Source: Pricia antarctica (GTDB taxonomy: Bacteria; Bacteroidota; Bacteroidia; Flavobacteriales; Flavobacteriaceae). Taken from it: 64,000 nt of DNA. The notes under the pieces were generated by a model. It saw only the letters and a program-made list of their open reading frames with translations. It searched no databases and was not told where the DNA came from. The stretch covers positions 62,001-126,000 of the forward strand of contig DRGL01000023.1 of assembly GCA_011050085.1 (NCBI GenBank), given 5' to 3'. The position numbers were made by a program, and so were the translations under genes. Positions within the stretch are counted from its first letter, which is position 1. Each line of letters opens with the position of its first letter. This document shows, one piece after another, positions 9,455 to 17,448 of the stretch.

Positions 9455-9470
9455 CCTGCCGGCCGACAGG
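9455..9470. repeat. GC-rich palindromic element between coaX and the barrel gene
   Basis: CCTGCCGGCCGACAGG is a near-perfect palindrome (core CGGCCG, one mismatch) in an otherwise AT-rich spacer between two genes of the same strand. A similar GC-rich hairpin lies at 48760-48776. It resembles the short palindromes scattered between genes in many Flavobacteriia. Its role is unknown. Confidence 0.4.
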
Positions 9471-9535
9471 CTGCTTCCCGGAATTTATATTTTACGGGCG
9501 TTATCCCAAGCTGTTGTCGCAATCTAGGGATTTTA

Positions 9536-10261
9536 TTATTTATTATATTCCAAAAGATAGTTAAGCCCTTCTAGGAGAAATTTTGAATCCGCAAATATGG
9601 TATTTTTTAGTCGCTTTGACAAAAATTGGGCATCGCCGCCTGTTAAAATAACTGTTAAATCTGCAAAGCGCGATTTGTATTGCCCAATGACTTCATCTAT
9701 CTCAAGGGAAATACCGTTCACCACGCCACTGTGTATACTTGTTTCCGTAGAGTTCCCAATAATATCCAATGGCTCTTCGGGCTGTAGCAAAGGCAATTTT
9801 GCCGTAAATTCCTGTAATGCCCTATAACGCATGTGTAAGCCCGGGGATATGGCGCCACCAAGGTACTCACCATAATCGTTGATCATATCATACGTTACAC
9901 AGGTACCGGCATCGATGACCAAGGTATTTCCCTTAGGATTTTTATAAAAAGCAGCGGTTGCCAGAGCAATGCGATCTACCCCTAGCGTCTTTGGGGTTGC
10001 ATAGGAATTTTTAAAAGGTGTCTTTGTTTCATGGCTCAACTCATGTACTTCGCAAAAAACGGCTAACACGGCAATTACTCTACGGTCAAGATTTGCCACC
10101 GATGAAACGATACTTCGTTGTACTTGGGAATAGTGATCACAAACTTCTTTCACTTGCCTGGCCACATTTTCGGCTTCGACGGTCTGATGGAAAATTATAT
10201 TCCCTTTATCGAAAATCGCTAGTTTTACCAGTCGATTTCCAGCGTCTATTATTAGGTTCAT
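9536..10261 (-). CDS. coaX: Type III pantothenate kinase
   Basis: CoaX phosphorylates pantothenate in the first step of coenzyme A synthesis, needs a monovalent cation and is not inhibited by CoA. The 241-residue protein has the ASKHA-fold marks in order: LIIDAGNRLVKLAIF (phosphate loop, about 3-17), TLGVDRIALATAA (about 92-104), TLVIDAGTCVTYD (about 113-125) and the glycine-rich GGAISPGLHMR. The usual length is 240-260 residues. It is the first gene of the minus-strand block and starts about 50 bp from the tRNA promoter on the opposite strand. Confidence 0.93.
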   Translation of the reverse strand: MNLIIDAGNRLVKLAIFDKGNIIFHQTVEAENVARQVKEVCDHYSQVQRSIVSSVANLDRRVIAVLAVFCEVHELSHETKTPFKNSYATPKTLGVDRIALATAAFYKNPKGNTLVIDAGTCVTYDMINDYGEYLGGAISPGLHMRYRALQEFTAKLPLLQPEEPLDIIGNSTETSIHSGVVNGISLEIDEVIGQYKSRFADLTVILTGGDAQFLSKRLKNTIFADSKFLLEGLNYLLEYNK

Positions 10262-10314
10262 ATAGCAAAGATCAAAAAACGCACAAAAACAAATGGCTTT
10301 TTTTTACAATTTGT

Positions 10315-10344
10315 TTGTATATCGTAAAATTGAAATTATATTTG
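10315..10344 (+). promoter_or_regulatory. Promoter of tRNA-Phe
   Basis: TTG (10315-10317), 19 bases, then TATATTTG (10337-10344): an exact Bacteroidota -33/-7 promoter. Transcription would begin about 10352, ten bases before the mature tRNA. Confidence 0.75.
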
Positions 10345-10361
10345 CAGCCCCTTATAGGGAT

Positions 10362-10434
10362 GGTGCCTTAGCTCAGTTGGTAGAGCAATGGACTGAAAAT
10401 CCATGTGTCCCTGGTTCGATTCCTGGAGGCACCA
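10362..10434 (+). tRNA. tRNA-Phe (GAA)
   Basis: A complete cloverleaf of 73 bases. The acceptor stem GGTGCCT/AGGCACC pairs perfectly; the D arm is GCTC-AGTTGGTA-GAGC, the anticodon stem ATGGA/TCCAT with loop CTGAAAA (anticodon GAA), and the T arm CCTGG-TTCGATT-CCTGG. The discriminator is A and CCA is not encoded, as is common in Bacteroidota. Confidence 0.97.
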
Positions 10435-10440
10435 CACTTA

Positions 10441-10469
10441 AACCTAGATCCTTTGATCTAGGTTTTTTT
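10441..10469 (+). terminator. Intrinsic terminator of tRNA-Phe
   Basis: A perfect 10-bp stem AACCTAGATC / GATCTAGGTT with loop CTTT is followed by seven T (10463-10469). It begins six bases after the tRNA and ends 13 bases before the ATG of the GIY-YIG gene. Confidence 0.9.
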
Positions 10470-10482
10470 GTTTTAAGCGGAC

Positions 10483-10808
10483 ATGCATTACCTATATATA
10501 ATCTATAGCCGGTCGATGGACAGGTACTACATCGGGGAATCGCCGGAACCCGGTCTGCGACTCGAACTGCACAACGCGCACCATTTTAAAAGGGCCTTCA
10601 CAAAAGCCGCCGATGACTGGGAAATCGCCCTGTCGAAGGAATGTAGTTCAAAAGAGGATACCCTTTATCTCGAGAGGTTTATAAAAAGGATGAAACCAGA
10701 AAGTTCATCCAAAAAATAATACTCGAAAACGGCATCCTTGACGATATCCTTTCCAAGAAACAAAACGTTCCTGGTTCCGCCGAAGCTTCTGAGCTAAAGG
10801 CACTATAA
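10483..10808 (+). pseudogene. GIY-YIG nuclease-family gene with a frameshift
   Basis: The first 70 or so codons encode a small GIY-YIG domain: YLYIIYSRSMDRYYIGES (the two motif strands), a basic helix, AFTKAADDWE and LYLERFIKRMK. The frame then stops at 10719 after ESSSKK. Reading one frame over continues the expected family C-terminus (RKFIQKIILENGILDDIL, then up to the TAA at 10806-10808). The break lies in ATGAAACCAGAAAG near 10690-10700; one added T before CCAGA would restore MKSRKFI, so a single-base deletion is the simplest cause. These 80-100-residue proteins are abundant in Flavobacteriia and their cellular role is poorly known. There is no room for a promoter between the tRNA terminator and the ATG. 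It could be a real pseudogene or a sequencing error. Confidence 0.8.
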
Positions 10809-10872
10809 AAAATCCTCACCTTGTTTTAGGGTTATTTTGTTATTACGAGTATATTGCATAAAAACCTTCATC

Positions 10873-11844
10873 TTGACTACCGTAGATATCTCGACCCCAA
10901 TACCCCAATTGCAAACTTACCTTCGTGAGAAGGAATGGTTAAATGCTGACGAAAACATAATTTCCGTTGAAAAACCAGGTGAAGGTAATATGAATGTGGT
11001 ACTTCGTGTAGTTACCGATAAGCGTTCATTTATCATCAAACAATCACGACCCTATGTGGAAAAATATAAAGACATAGAGGCCCCGGTTGAACGTATCGCG
11101 GTTGAAAAAAACTTTTATCAGGCAGTGAGGGATAATGCCGTTAATGCGCATATTCCCCATATATTGGGATATGATTCCACAGAAAATCTTCTTCTACTTG
11201 AAGATTTGGGACATTGCGAGGATATGGTTTCTATTTATCAAAAAAGAACGATATCGGCCAAAGAATTGGATAGGCTTATCTTTATATTAGGACTCATACA
11301 CCGGAAAAAAGTTCAAGACGATTTTCCGGAGAACATTGAAATGCGGCGGTTAAACCATCAACACATTTTCGTGCTTCCCTTTCTTGAGGACAATGGCTTT
11401 AATCTTGACGAGGTTCAGCCCGGACTACAAGAACTCTCCATTCACTTTAAAGATGATGACGCGCTCAAGAGGGTGGTCAATCATATTGGTGAAAAATACC
11501 TCTCGCCCGGAAATACCCTCCTTCATGGTGACTACTATCCCGGAAGTTGGATGACCGAAGCCGACAATCTCTATGTAATCGACCCTGAATTTGCGTTTGC
11601 CGGTTTTCCGGAATATGATCTGGGGATTATGGTGGCCCACATCATTATGGCTACCGGAAAAAAAAGATTTTTGAATCAGATATACAATCGATATCAAGGC
11701 GAGGCCGATAAAAAACTTGTCGGTCAGGTAGCTGGTATCGAAATCATCCGGCGCTTAATCGGACTGGCGCAATTGCCTTTAGAAAGGGATATTGAAGAAA
11801 AGCGAAAGCTTTTGAAAAAAGCGCGAAGACTCGTTATGGGTTAA
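10873..11844 (+). CDS. APH-fold small-molecule kinase (phosphotransferase family)
   Basis: A 323-residue kinase of the aminoglycoside phosphotransferase / choline kinase / methylthioribose kinase fold. The nucleotide-binding part has GEGNMNVVLRV and FIIKQSRPY (the ATP lysine). The catalytic loop is LLHGDYYPGSW and the metal-binding loop VIDPEFAFAGFPEYDLG. The last two look most like S-methyl-5-thioribose kinase (MtnK), but no mtnA or other methionine-salvage gene is nearby, so the substrate is open. The frame has no ATG start: TTG at 10873 gives MTTVDISTPIPQL, a natural N-terminus; another TTG at 10837 would add 12 hydrophobic residues. The ADP-ribosylglycohydrolase follows after 63 bp. Confidence 0.8.
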   Translation: MTTVDISTPIPQLQTYLREKEWLNADENIISVEKPGEGNMNVVLRVVTDKRSFIIKQSRPYVEKYKDIEAPVERIAVEKNFYQAVRDNAVNAHIPHILGYDSTENLLLLEDLGHCEDMVSIYQKRTISAKELDRLIFILGLIHRKKVQDDFPENIEMRRLNHQHIFVLPFLEDNGFNLDEVQPGLQELSIHFKDDDALKRVVNHIGEKYLSPGNTLLHGDYYPGSWMTEADNLYVIDPEFAFAGFPEYDLGIMVAHIIMATGKKRFLNQIYNRYQGEADKKLVGQVAGIEIIRRLIGLAQLPLERDIEEKRKLLKKARRLVMG

Positions 11845-11907
11845 GACCCCAACTTCCACTGCATATATTGTTTTGATTTAATATTTAAGTAATTAGCTAA
11901 ACGCATT

Positions 11908-13212
11908 TTGAAACACGCCCTTATACTAATTTCCATCCTTTTTCTATTGCTCTCCTGCAAAGACAAAACAACTGGAGTTGATATCCCTGCGCCAAAAAAG
12001 TCGAACTATACCAGTGAAGATTTAAAATTATCGGAAGAGGAATATTACGATAAGGTGTTGGGTGCCTTGGTCGGCTCTGCAATCGGTGATGCTATGGGAG
12101 CCTCTACCGAAATGTGGCGACGTAAAGATATTCAGCTAAAATATGGCTACATCACCGGTCTTACCCCGGCTATAAGGGATCAATCTCCTGAAGGTACTTG
12201 GGGCCATAATCTTACCGCGGGTGCTACTACCGATGATACCCGTTGGAAATTCGCAATGGTAAAATATCTTTCCAAATATCAAGATGATTGGAACGCCGAA
12301 CATTTTGCTGATTTTATAGTGAACTATTATGGCTCTCTCACCGAATCGCTTTCCGATGATGGCAACGTACCGAAAACCGATTTTTTGGACACCCAAATCG
12401 AAAAAATCGATTGGATAAAAGAGTGGGCAAGGGTCGCTATGGCCTACCGAGAAAATCCCGATGTCTATCAAAGGGCTTTGAACAGATTCTATGGCGGGGA
12501 GATGGCATGTGCCGGTCAACTATATACGCCTATGTTCGGTTTGGTAAGCCATACTCCCGAAGAGGCTTACCAAGCCGCTTACAGCCATTCCATTTTCGAT
12601 ATCGGGTATGCCAAAGACATTTCAGGTTTGGTTGCCGCCATGACCCATACGGCCTTACGCACTCAGAATATCGATTCCATTATTGATACGGCCACTTTTG
12701 TCGACCCTGAAGGCTATCAAGACAGCAGACTGGTCGGGCGCATATCACATTCCGTCGCAGATGCATCGGTCAAATATGTTCTGGCAATAAACAATCTTAT
12801 TCTAACAGACTCTTTGAGCGCGGCCGATTCTACCCTATACAAAATACCTAAAGGCTTTACAGGCAATAAAAAGGATTGGATACGTCAAGAAATGGTATAT
12901 GATTTTCTGGAAAAAGATGAAAAGGCCATCGCCTTCCACTCCGGTGAGATTTGGCAAATTTTGGTGACAGGCCTGCAATTTGGAGAAGGGGATTTTGAAA
13001 AGACCTTACAATTTATTGTAAACTATGGAAGGGATAATGACACTGTGGCCGCTGTCGCAGGCATCATTTTAGGGGCGAAGGATGGCTACTCAAAACTTCC
13101 TGTAGGCCTTCGAACCGAAGCACTTCGAGTCAATAAAGAAAACATGGGTATCGATCTTGAGGCATTGGCGATGGAAATGACCAAAAACAATACCGCTAAT
13201 TTTGTTGACTGA
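11908..13212 (+). CDS. ADP-ribosylglycohydrolase-family lipoprotein
   Basis: A 434-residue member of the ADP-ribosylglycohydrolase (DraG/ARH) fold. It has the two metal-binding signatures LVGSAIGDAMGAST (about 51-64) with TDDTRWKF, and the C-terminal GRDNDTVAAVAGIILGA. It begins at TTG (11908) with a lipoprotein signal, LFLLLSC (Cys17). The protein is therefore exported and lipid-anchored, whereas most characterised family members act in the cytoplasm on ADP-ribosylated proteins or small molecules. The substrate is unknown; a glycan or nucleoside in the periplasm is as likely as ADP-ribose. It may share a transcript with the upstream kinase. Confidence 0.85.
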   Translation: MKHALILISILFLLLSCKDKTTGVDIPAPKKSNYTSEDLKLSEEEYYDKVLGALVGSAIGDAMGASTEMWRRKDIQLKYGYITGLTPAIRDQSPEGTWGHNLTAGATTDDTRWKFAMVKYLSKYQDDWNAEHFADFIVNYYGSLTESLSDDGNVPKTDFLDTQIEKIDWIKEWARVAMAYRENPDVYQRALNRFYGGEMACAGQLYTPMFGLVSHTPEEAYQAAYSHSIFDIGYAKDISGLVAAMTHTALRTQNIDSIIDTATFVDPEGYQDSRLVGRISHSVADASVKYVLAINNLILTDSLSAADSTLYKIPKGFTGNKKDWIRQEMVYDFLEKDEKAIAFHSGEIWQILVTGLQFGEGDFEKTLQFIVNYGRDNDTVAAVAGIILGAKDGYSKLPVGLRTEALRVNKENMGIDLEALAMEMTKNNTANFVD

Positions 13213-13276
13213 TGAAAGAAATTTTCATATTGTCTTTCACCTAATATAACAACATTAAAGTTGAAACGCTAATTAC

Positions 13277-14842
13277 TTACCATACCCGAGCAATCGGATT
13301 GATCTCAAACTCCTTAAACTCAATTACCTCATCTGAAGTGTTCAAAATCTTCAACATATTATAATCCTGATTCGGAAAAACCTGCGCCGTCATTACGTAT
13401 TGCCCCTTATTGAGAAATAGTTCAATAGATGACTTATCCATCAAAATTCGCACTTCATATTCACCATCGGGCAAATCAGGGACAGGCATAGTCTGAACGG
13501 TTTTAGCAAAGTCTTCTTGAAAATCAGTCTTACCGGAAAGGGATCTGTTTAATGTAAATTCCTGATCATTACCGTCCATTTTAAAGAGTAATTCTTCTCC
13601 GTCGCTGTTGCCCAATTTCAATTCAAAAGCTTTTGTCGAAGTTGTAAAAAGAACCTCCGATTGCATCAAGCTGTCGGATGAAATCGAATCTTCAGCTTGC
13701 GCCATTATCTTGATGTTTTCTTCCCCTGTTTCAGAAATCAGATCATTAACATTAGATATCGGGTAATTAAATAGTGAATACTTTTCTCCAACTTTTTTCA
13801 AACTCAATATTCGGGGCAAGGTCATCGCGCTTCGCCAAGTTTCCGTCGGAGTTTCTCTTGCATATAACCAGTTGCTCATCCAACCTATAAAAATAGTTTC
13901 TTGGTCTGGCGTATTGCTAAAAGTTACCCCAGCATAATTATCGGTACCCCAATCTATCCAACGGTTTTCCATTTGATCGGTCGTAAAATTTTTACCGTCA
14001 AAATCCCCTATAAAATATTGGGTACCGCTGCCACCGTTGGGCGCACCGGGATTGATACTTATAAATAAGACCCATTTTTCTTCATCGGTGCCTTCTACTT
14101 TTAAAGAAATGAGATCTGGACATTCCCATACCCCACCGTGAGCACCCTTGTCCGTTCCGAATTTGCCCTGAAGTTCCCAATCCTTCAAATTATTTGATCC
14201 GTAGAATTCAGCATGATCTCCCGCCACCAATGTCATTATCCACTTTTGATCAGGTTCGTACCAAAATACTTTTGGATCTCGAAAATCGGTAGAGTTCTCG
14301 ACGCTAACCACTGGATTGTCTTCGTACTTTGTCCATGTTTCTCCATTATCAGTACTATAGGCGATACCTTGGGTCTGGTAATTGGTATTGCCCTTCCCTT
14401 CCTTTTTAGCATCGTGATAGGTGAAAATAGCGACCAAAGGAGGATTTTCTTCCGAACCGAAACCCGATGAATTTTGTTCATCCAACACCGCGCTTCCCGA
14501 GAAAATATAACCGTTTTCATCCGGATATTGTGCTATTGGTTTGTGCTTCCAATGCAATAAATCCTCACTAGTGGCGTGGCCCCAGTGCATTGGGCCCCAA
14601 ACTGTACTGTCAGGATAATATTGATAGAATAAATTATAGACACCCTTGTTGTAGACCATGCCGTTCGGGTCGTTCATCCACATTTTTTCTGGTGAAAAAT
14701 GAAACTGAGGCCGATACGGTTCCGTATAATAGTCTTTATCGCTATTACTGGCCATTGGGGTTTCTGTTTTTTTATCGTCTTTACAGGAAGTAAGAACTAG
14801 ACTGGTGCAAATAAAAGTAAATACAAGATGTACAAATTTCAT
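13277..14842 (-). CDS. Glycoside hydrolase family 32 lipoprotein (levanase/fructan exo-hydrolase type)
   Basis: A 521-residue GH32 enzyme that hydrolyses beta-fructosides (sucrose, levan or inulin). The three catalytic motifs are intact: nucleophile in WMNDPNG (Asp58), transition-state stabiliser in FRDPK (Asp189) and acid/base in WECPDL (Glu240). A five-bladed propeller precedes the usual C-terminal beta-sandwich (about 370-520). The lipobox LVLTSC places Cys20 as the lipid anchor, so it acts at the cell surface or in the periplasm. It has no fructokinase, SusC/SusD pair or fructose transporter next to it, which is unusual for a Bacteroidota fructan locus. It is convergent with the ADP-ribosylglycohydrolase gene. 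Confidence 0.93.
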   Translation of the reverse strand: MKFVHLVFTFICTSLVLTSCKDDKKTETPMASNSDKDYYTEPYRPQFHFSPEKMWMNDPNGMVYNKGVYNLFYQYYPDSTVWGPMHWGHATSEDLLHWKHKPIAQYPDENGYIFSGSAVLDEQNSSGFGSEENPPLVAIFTYHDAKKEGKGNTNYQTQGIAYSTDNGETWTKYEDNPVVSVENSTDFRDPKVFWYEPDQKWIMTLVAGDHAEFYGSNNLKDWELQGKFGTDKGAHGGVWECPDLISLKVEGTDEEKWVLFISINPGAPNGGSGTQYFIGDFDGKNFTTDQMENRWIDWGTDNYAGVTFSNTPDQETIFIGWMSNWLYARETPTETWRSAMTLPRILSLKKVGEKYSLFNYPISNVNDLISETGEENIKIMAQAEDSISSDSLMQSEVLFTTSTKAFELKLGNSDGEELLFKMDGNDQEFTLNRSLSGKTDFQEDFAKTVQTMPVPDLPDGEYEVRILMDKSSIELFLNKGQYVMTAQVFPNQDYNMLKILNTSDEVIEFKEFEINPIARVW

Positions 14843-15046
14843 ATAAGAGTATTAGATGAGCAAAACGAGGGTTTAGCTTAAGTTGCAACTAGCCATTTAT
14901 GCTTTTAAGGTCAATTTGGAAACAAAAGCCCAAGTGCCGAAAGATTATAGCAGAAACCGTTATACAGCTTCGAGAAAGGCATCACCTGTCTTAAGTAGCA
15001 ATGCTTTAAAAAAGCATTTTTAGGATTTAATTCGCATACCGAACCA

Positions 15047-15077
15047 TTTCAAAAACTTCCCTAAAATAGTATCTTTA
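15047..15077 (+). promoter_or_regulatory. Promoter upstream of the rhodanese gene
   Basis: TTTC (15047-15050), 19 bases, then TATCTTTA (15070-15077), close to TTTG-N19-TAnnTTTG. The ATG follows 20 bases later. A similar ATCTTTACATCAA sequence precedes the nucleoside phosphorylase gene at about 16530. Confidence 0.5.
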
Positions 15078-15097
15078 CATCGATTATTCCGAAAATT

Positions 15098-15604
15098 ATG
15101 CGATTTTTTCTGATCACTCTTATTTCTCTTGCCTTCAGCCCAAAAGTTCTTTCACAGAACAAGATTGACAAAATCCTAAAAAAATTCAATACTGAAAGTG
15201 TGCCCTATATTACGGTTGAAGCTCTTAATGGTATGAACCATATCGTAGTTCTGGACGCAAGGGAAAAGGATGAATTTCAGGTGAGTCATCTTAAAGACGC
15301 TATTTGGGTCGGGGCAAAAACCTTTGAACTGGATTCCGTCATTCCAAAAATCGAAAATAGAAATACCGATATTGTAGTTTATTGCTCTATCGGCGTCCGT
15401 TCCGAGAATATCGGACAAAAATTAATGGAGGCCGGTTTTTCCAATGTGAAGAATCTGTACGGCGGTATCTTCGAATGGAAGAATACCGGACATTCGGTAT
15501 ATGATTCCACCGGAAACGAAACCGAAAAAGTTCATGCCTTTAGCAAATACTGGGGCAAGTTGCTGAAAAAAGGTGAAAAAGTCTATGACGTGCCACCGCA
15601 ATAA
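15098..15604 (+). CDS. Exported rhodanese-domain protein
   Basis: A 168-residue single-domain rhodanese with a signal peptide (about 1-20, ending KVLSQ). The active-site loop YCSIGVRS carries the sulfur-accepting cysteine (Cys96), and VLDAREKDEFQVSHLKDA is the family's N-terminal mark. The tail (VHAFSKYWGKLLKKGEKVYD) is typical of the Flavobacteriia subgroup found beside TIGR04282/TIGR04283 transferases and ArsS. It starts a plus-strand group with the TIGR04282 transferase 60 bp downstream. What it sulfurates is unknown. Confidence 0.85.
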   Translation: MRFFLITLISLAFSPKVLSQNKIDKILKKFNTESVPYITVEALNGMNHIVVLDAREKDEFQVSHLKDAIWVGAKTFELDSVIPKIENRNTDIVVYCSIGVRSENIGQKLMEAGFSNVKNLYGGIFEWKNTGHSVYDSTGNETEKVHAFSKYWGKLLKKGEKVYDVPPQ

Positions 15605-15664
15605 AAGTAACAGTTGAATACACTTTGAAAATAATAGTTCCCAATAACGCTTCAAACTTTTTGT

Positions 15665-16336
15665 ATGGGCATCATAAACGAAAAACAGGATAAATACGAT
15701 AAGAAAACCATCCATTTTACGCTGGTATCTTCGAAAGACCTCTTACTGATTTTTACGCGCAACCCAGAAATGGGCAAGTGCAAGACCCGGTTAGCTCAAA
15801 CTGTAGGCGATGAAACGGCTTTAGATATCTATAAATTTTTACTGCGGCATACGGTGTCCATTACAGAGAATCTAAACACCGCCAAACAGGTCTGGTATTC
15901 AGAGGAAATATGGGAAGATGATATCTGGGACGAGACCTTCTACGATAAAAGACTCCAGAAAGGCACAGATTTGGGCTTGCGAATGGCCAATGCCTTTCAG
16001 GATGGATTCACATCGGGCTTTGATCGAATCATCGTCATTGGCAGTGACATCTTCGATCTCAAGCAGAGTGACATTGAAAATGCATTCGCCCAACTTGATA
16101 AAAATGACTTTGTGATTGGTCCGGCGCAAGATGGCGGATACTATCTTCTGGGAATGAAATCTTTTAAGGCGGAACTTTTTCAAAATAAAAATTGGGGCCA
16201 AGACACGGTGTTAAAAGATACGATGGACCATATAAAAAACGAAAAACTAGCTATCTTGGAAGAACGGAACGATATCGATGTGTATGACGATATTAAAGAT
16301 AAAGAGGCATTTAAACACTTTTTAAAGCAGGTTTAG
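15665..16336 (+). CDS. TIGR04282-family glycosyltransferase-like protein (DUF2064)
   Basis: A 223-residue nucleotidyl/glycosyl-transferase-fold protein with the family marks LLIFTRNPEMGKCKTRLA (about 22-39), IVIGSDIFDLKQSDI and VIGPAQDGGYYLLG. TIGR04282 proteins are associated with the radical SAM/selenodomain protein ArsS and are annotated as arsenosugar-biosynthesis transferases. Neither ArsS nor the methyltransferase ArsM lies in the window. The first 20 residues (before SSKDLLLIF) are hydrophilic and variable, so the true start could be a little later. Confidence 0.85.
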   Translation: MGIINEKQDKYDKKTIHFTLVSSKDLLLIFTRNPEMGKCKTRLAQTVGDETALDIYKFLLRHTVSITENLNTAKQVWYSEEIWEDDIWDETFYDKRLQKGTDLGLRMANAFQDGFTSGFDRIIVIGSDIFDLKQSDIENAFAQLDKNDFVIGPAQDGGYYLLGMKSFKAELFQNKNWGQDTVLKDTMDHIKNEKLAILEERNDIDVYDDIKDKEAFKHFLKQV

Positions 16337-16560
16337 CCTTACGACATAAAGAGTGTAAAGTAAGACTGTATGTAATGCTTTTGAGGCAAGTAAATCTTAA
16401 TGTGGCGGATTTCCCGTTTAAGATTAAATTGGACGCAGTTCAAGGGCAATTATTGCGAGTCTAACGGGCCTTTTTTTTACAGAGCCATAGTTATAGGATT
16501 GGTAAAGGGCATTCCGCCACAACTAGAATCTTTACATCAAGATTAGCAAAAACACATTGA

Positions 16561-17376
16561 ATGACACAAAAACAACTTGACGAATCAACAACCTATTTAC
16601 AGGGAAAAGGATTTGATGCTCCCGAAATCGGAATTGTATTGGGTACGGGACTTGGCAAACTGGCGGACGCCATCGAAGATCCTATCGTAGCGCACTATAA
16701 CCATATTCCATTTTTTCCACTGGCTACGGTTGAATTTCATTCCGGAAAACTGATATACGGTACGCTCCAAGGAAAAAAGGCCGTAGTTATGAAAGGCCGT
16801 TTTCACCTTTATGAAGGCTATGATTTTTTAGATGTGACCTATCCGATTAGGGTAATGCACCAATTAGGTATCAAAAAACTGTTTATAAGTAATGCATCAG
16901 GTGCCATTAATCTTGAGTTCGCATTAGGTGACCTCATGCTCATCGAAGACCATATCAACCTTCAGGGTGGCTCGCCGCTGGCCTTTAAAAATGTAGCGCA
17001 ATTTGGCACACGATTTACCGATATGGCCGAACCCTATGATTTGGAAATGCGGGAGAAACTTATCAAAATCGCAGATGCGGAAAACATTACGCTACGAAAA
17101 GGCGTCTATGCCTCGGTAGTTGGGCCGCAATTGGAGACCAGGGCCGAATATAGGATGTTGAAAATATTGGGCGCCGATGCCGTTGGCATGAGCACGGTAC
17201 CCGAGGTAATCGTCGCTAAACATCTGGGACTTCCCGTTGCCGCAGTATCCGTTTTAACGGATATATGCGACCCCGATAATTTGCAACCGGTAAATATAAA
17301 GTCCATTCTTTCCGTAGCGGAAAAAGCGGAGCCTAAAATGGTGAAATTATTTAAAGAGCTAATCGGGGCTCTTTAA
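16561..17376 (+). CDS. Purine-nucleoside phosphorylase (trimeric type)
   Basis: This enzyme splits inosine or guanosine with phosphate, giving the free base and ribose-1-phosphate. The 271-residue protein has the family signatures GIVLGTGLGKLAD (phosphate site), VVMKGRFHLYEGYDF, ISNASGAIN and ADAVGMSTVPEVIVAKH (which includes the base and ribose contacts), with DICDPDN near the C-terminus. The length is usual for the class I trimeric enzyme. It is 224 bp after the TIGR04282 gene, with its own promoter-like sequence. Beside general salvage, it could cleave a dimethylarsinoyl adenosine intermediate if the neighbours are part of an arsenosugar pathway; that is inference. Confidence 0.92.
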   Translation: MTQKQLDESTTYLQGKGFDAPEIGIVLGTGLGKLADAIEDPIVAHYNHIPFFPLATVEFHSGKLIYGTLQGKKAVVMKGRFHLYEGYDFLDVTYPIRVMHQLGIKKLFISNASGAINLEFALGDLMLIEDHINLQGGSPLAFKNVAQFGTRFTDMAEPYDLEMREKLIKIADAENITLRKGVYASVVGPQLETRAEYRMLKILGADAVGMSTVPEVIVAKHLGLPVAAVSVLTDICDPDNLQPVNIKSILSVAEKAEPKMVKLFKELIGAL

Positions 17377-17448
17377 TCACAGCATATCTTCAGCAAGAAT
17401 TACATAAATACAAAAAGGTACTTTACTATTCTTTACTTCAATTTAAAG

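Noticed and set aside
10293-10508. Open frame of 71 codons across the tRNA region
   Set aside because: It runs through the tRNA-Phe gene and its terminator; the RNA gene explains the sequence.
15000-15021. Terminator-like hairpin AATGCTTT/AAAGCATT with T run
   Set aside because: No plus-strand gene ends upstream; it lies in a divergent region and AT-rich hairpins of 8 bp arise easily.
16393-16425. Inverted repeat AATCTTAA / TTAAGATT
   Set aside because: Eight bp of AT-rich pairing around a 17-base loop, without T run or other signal.
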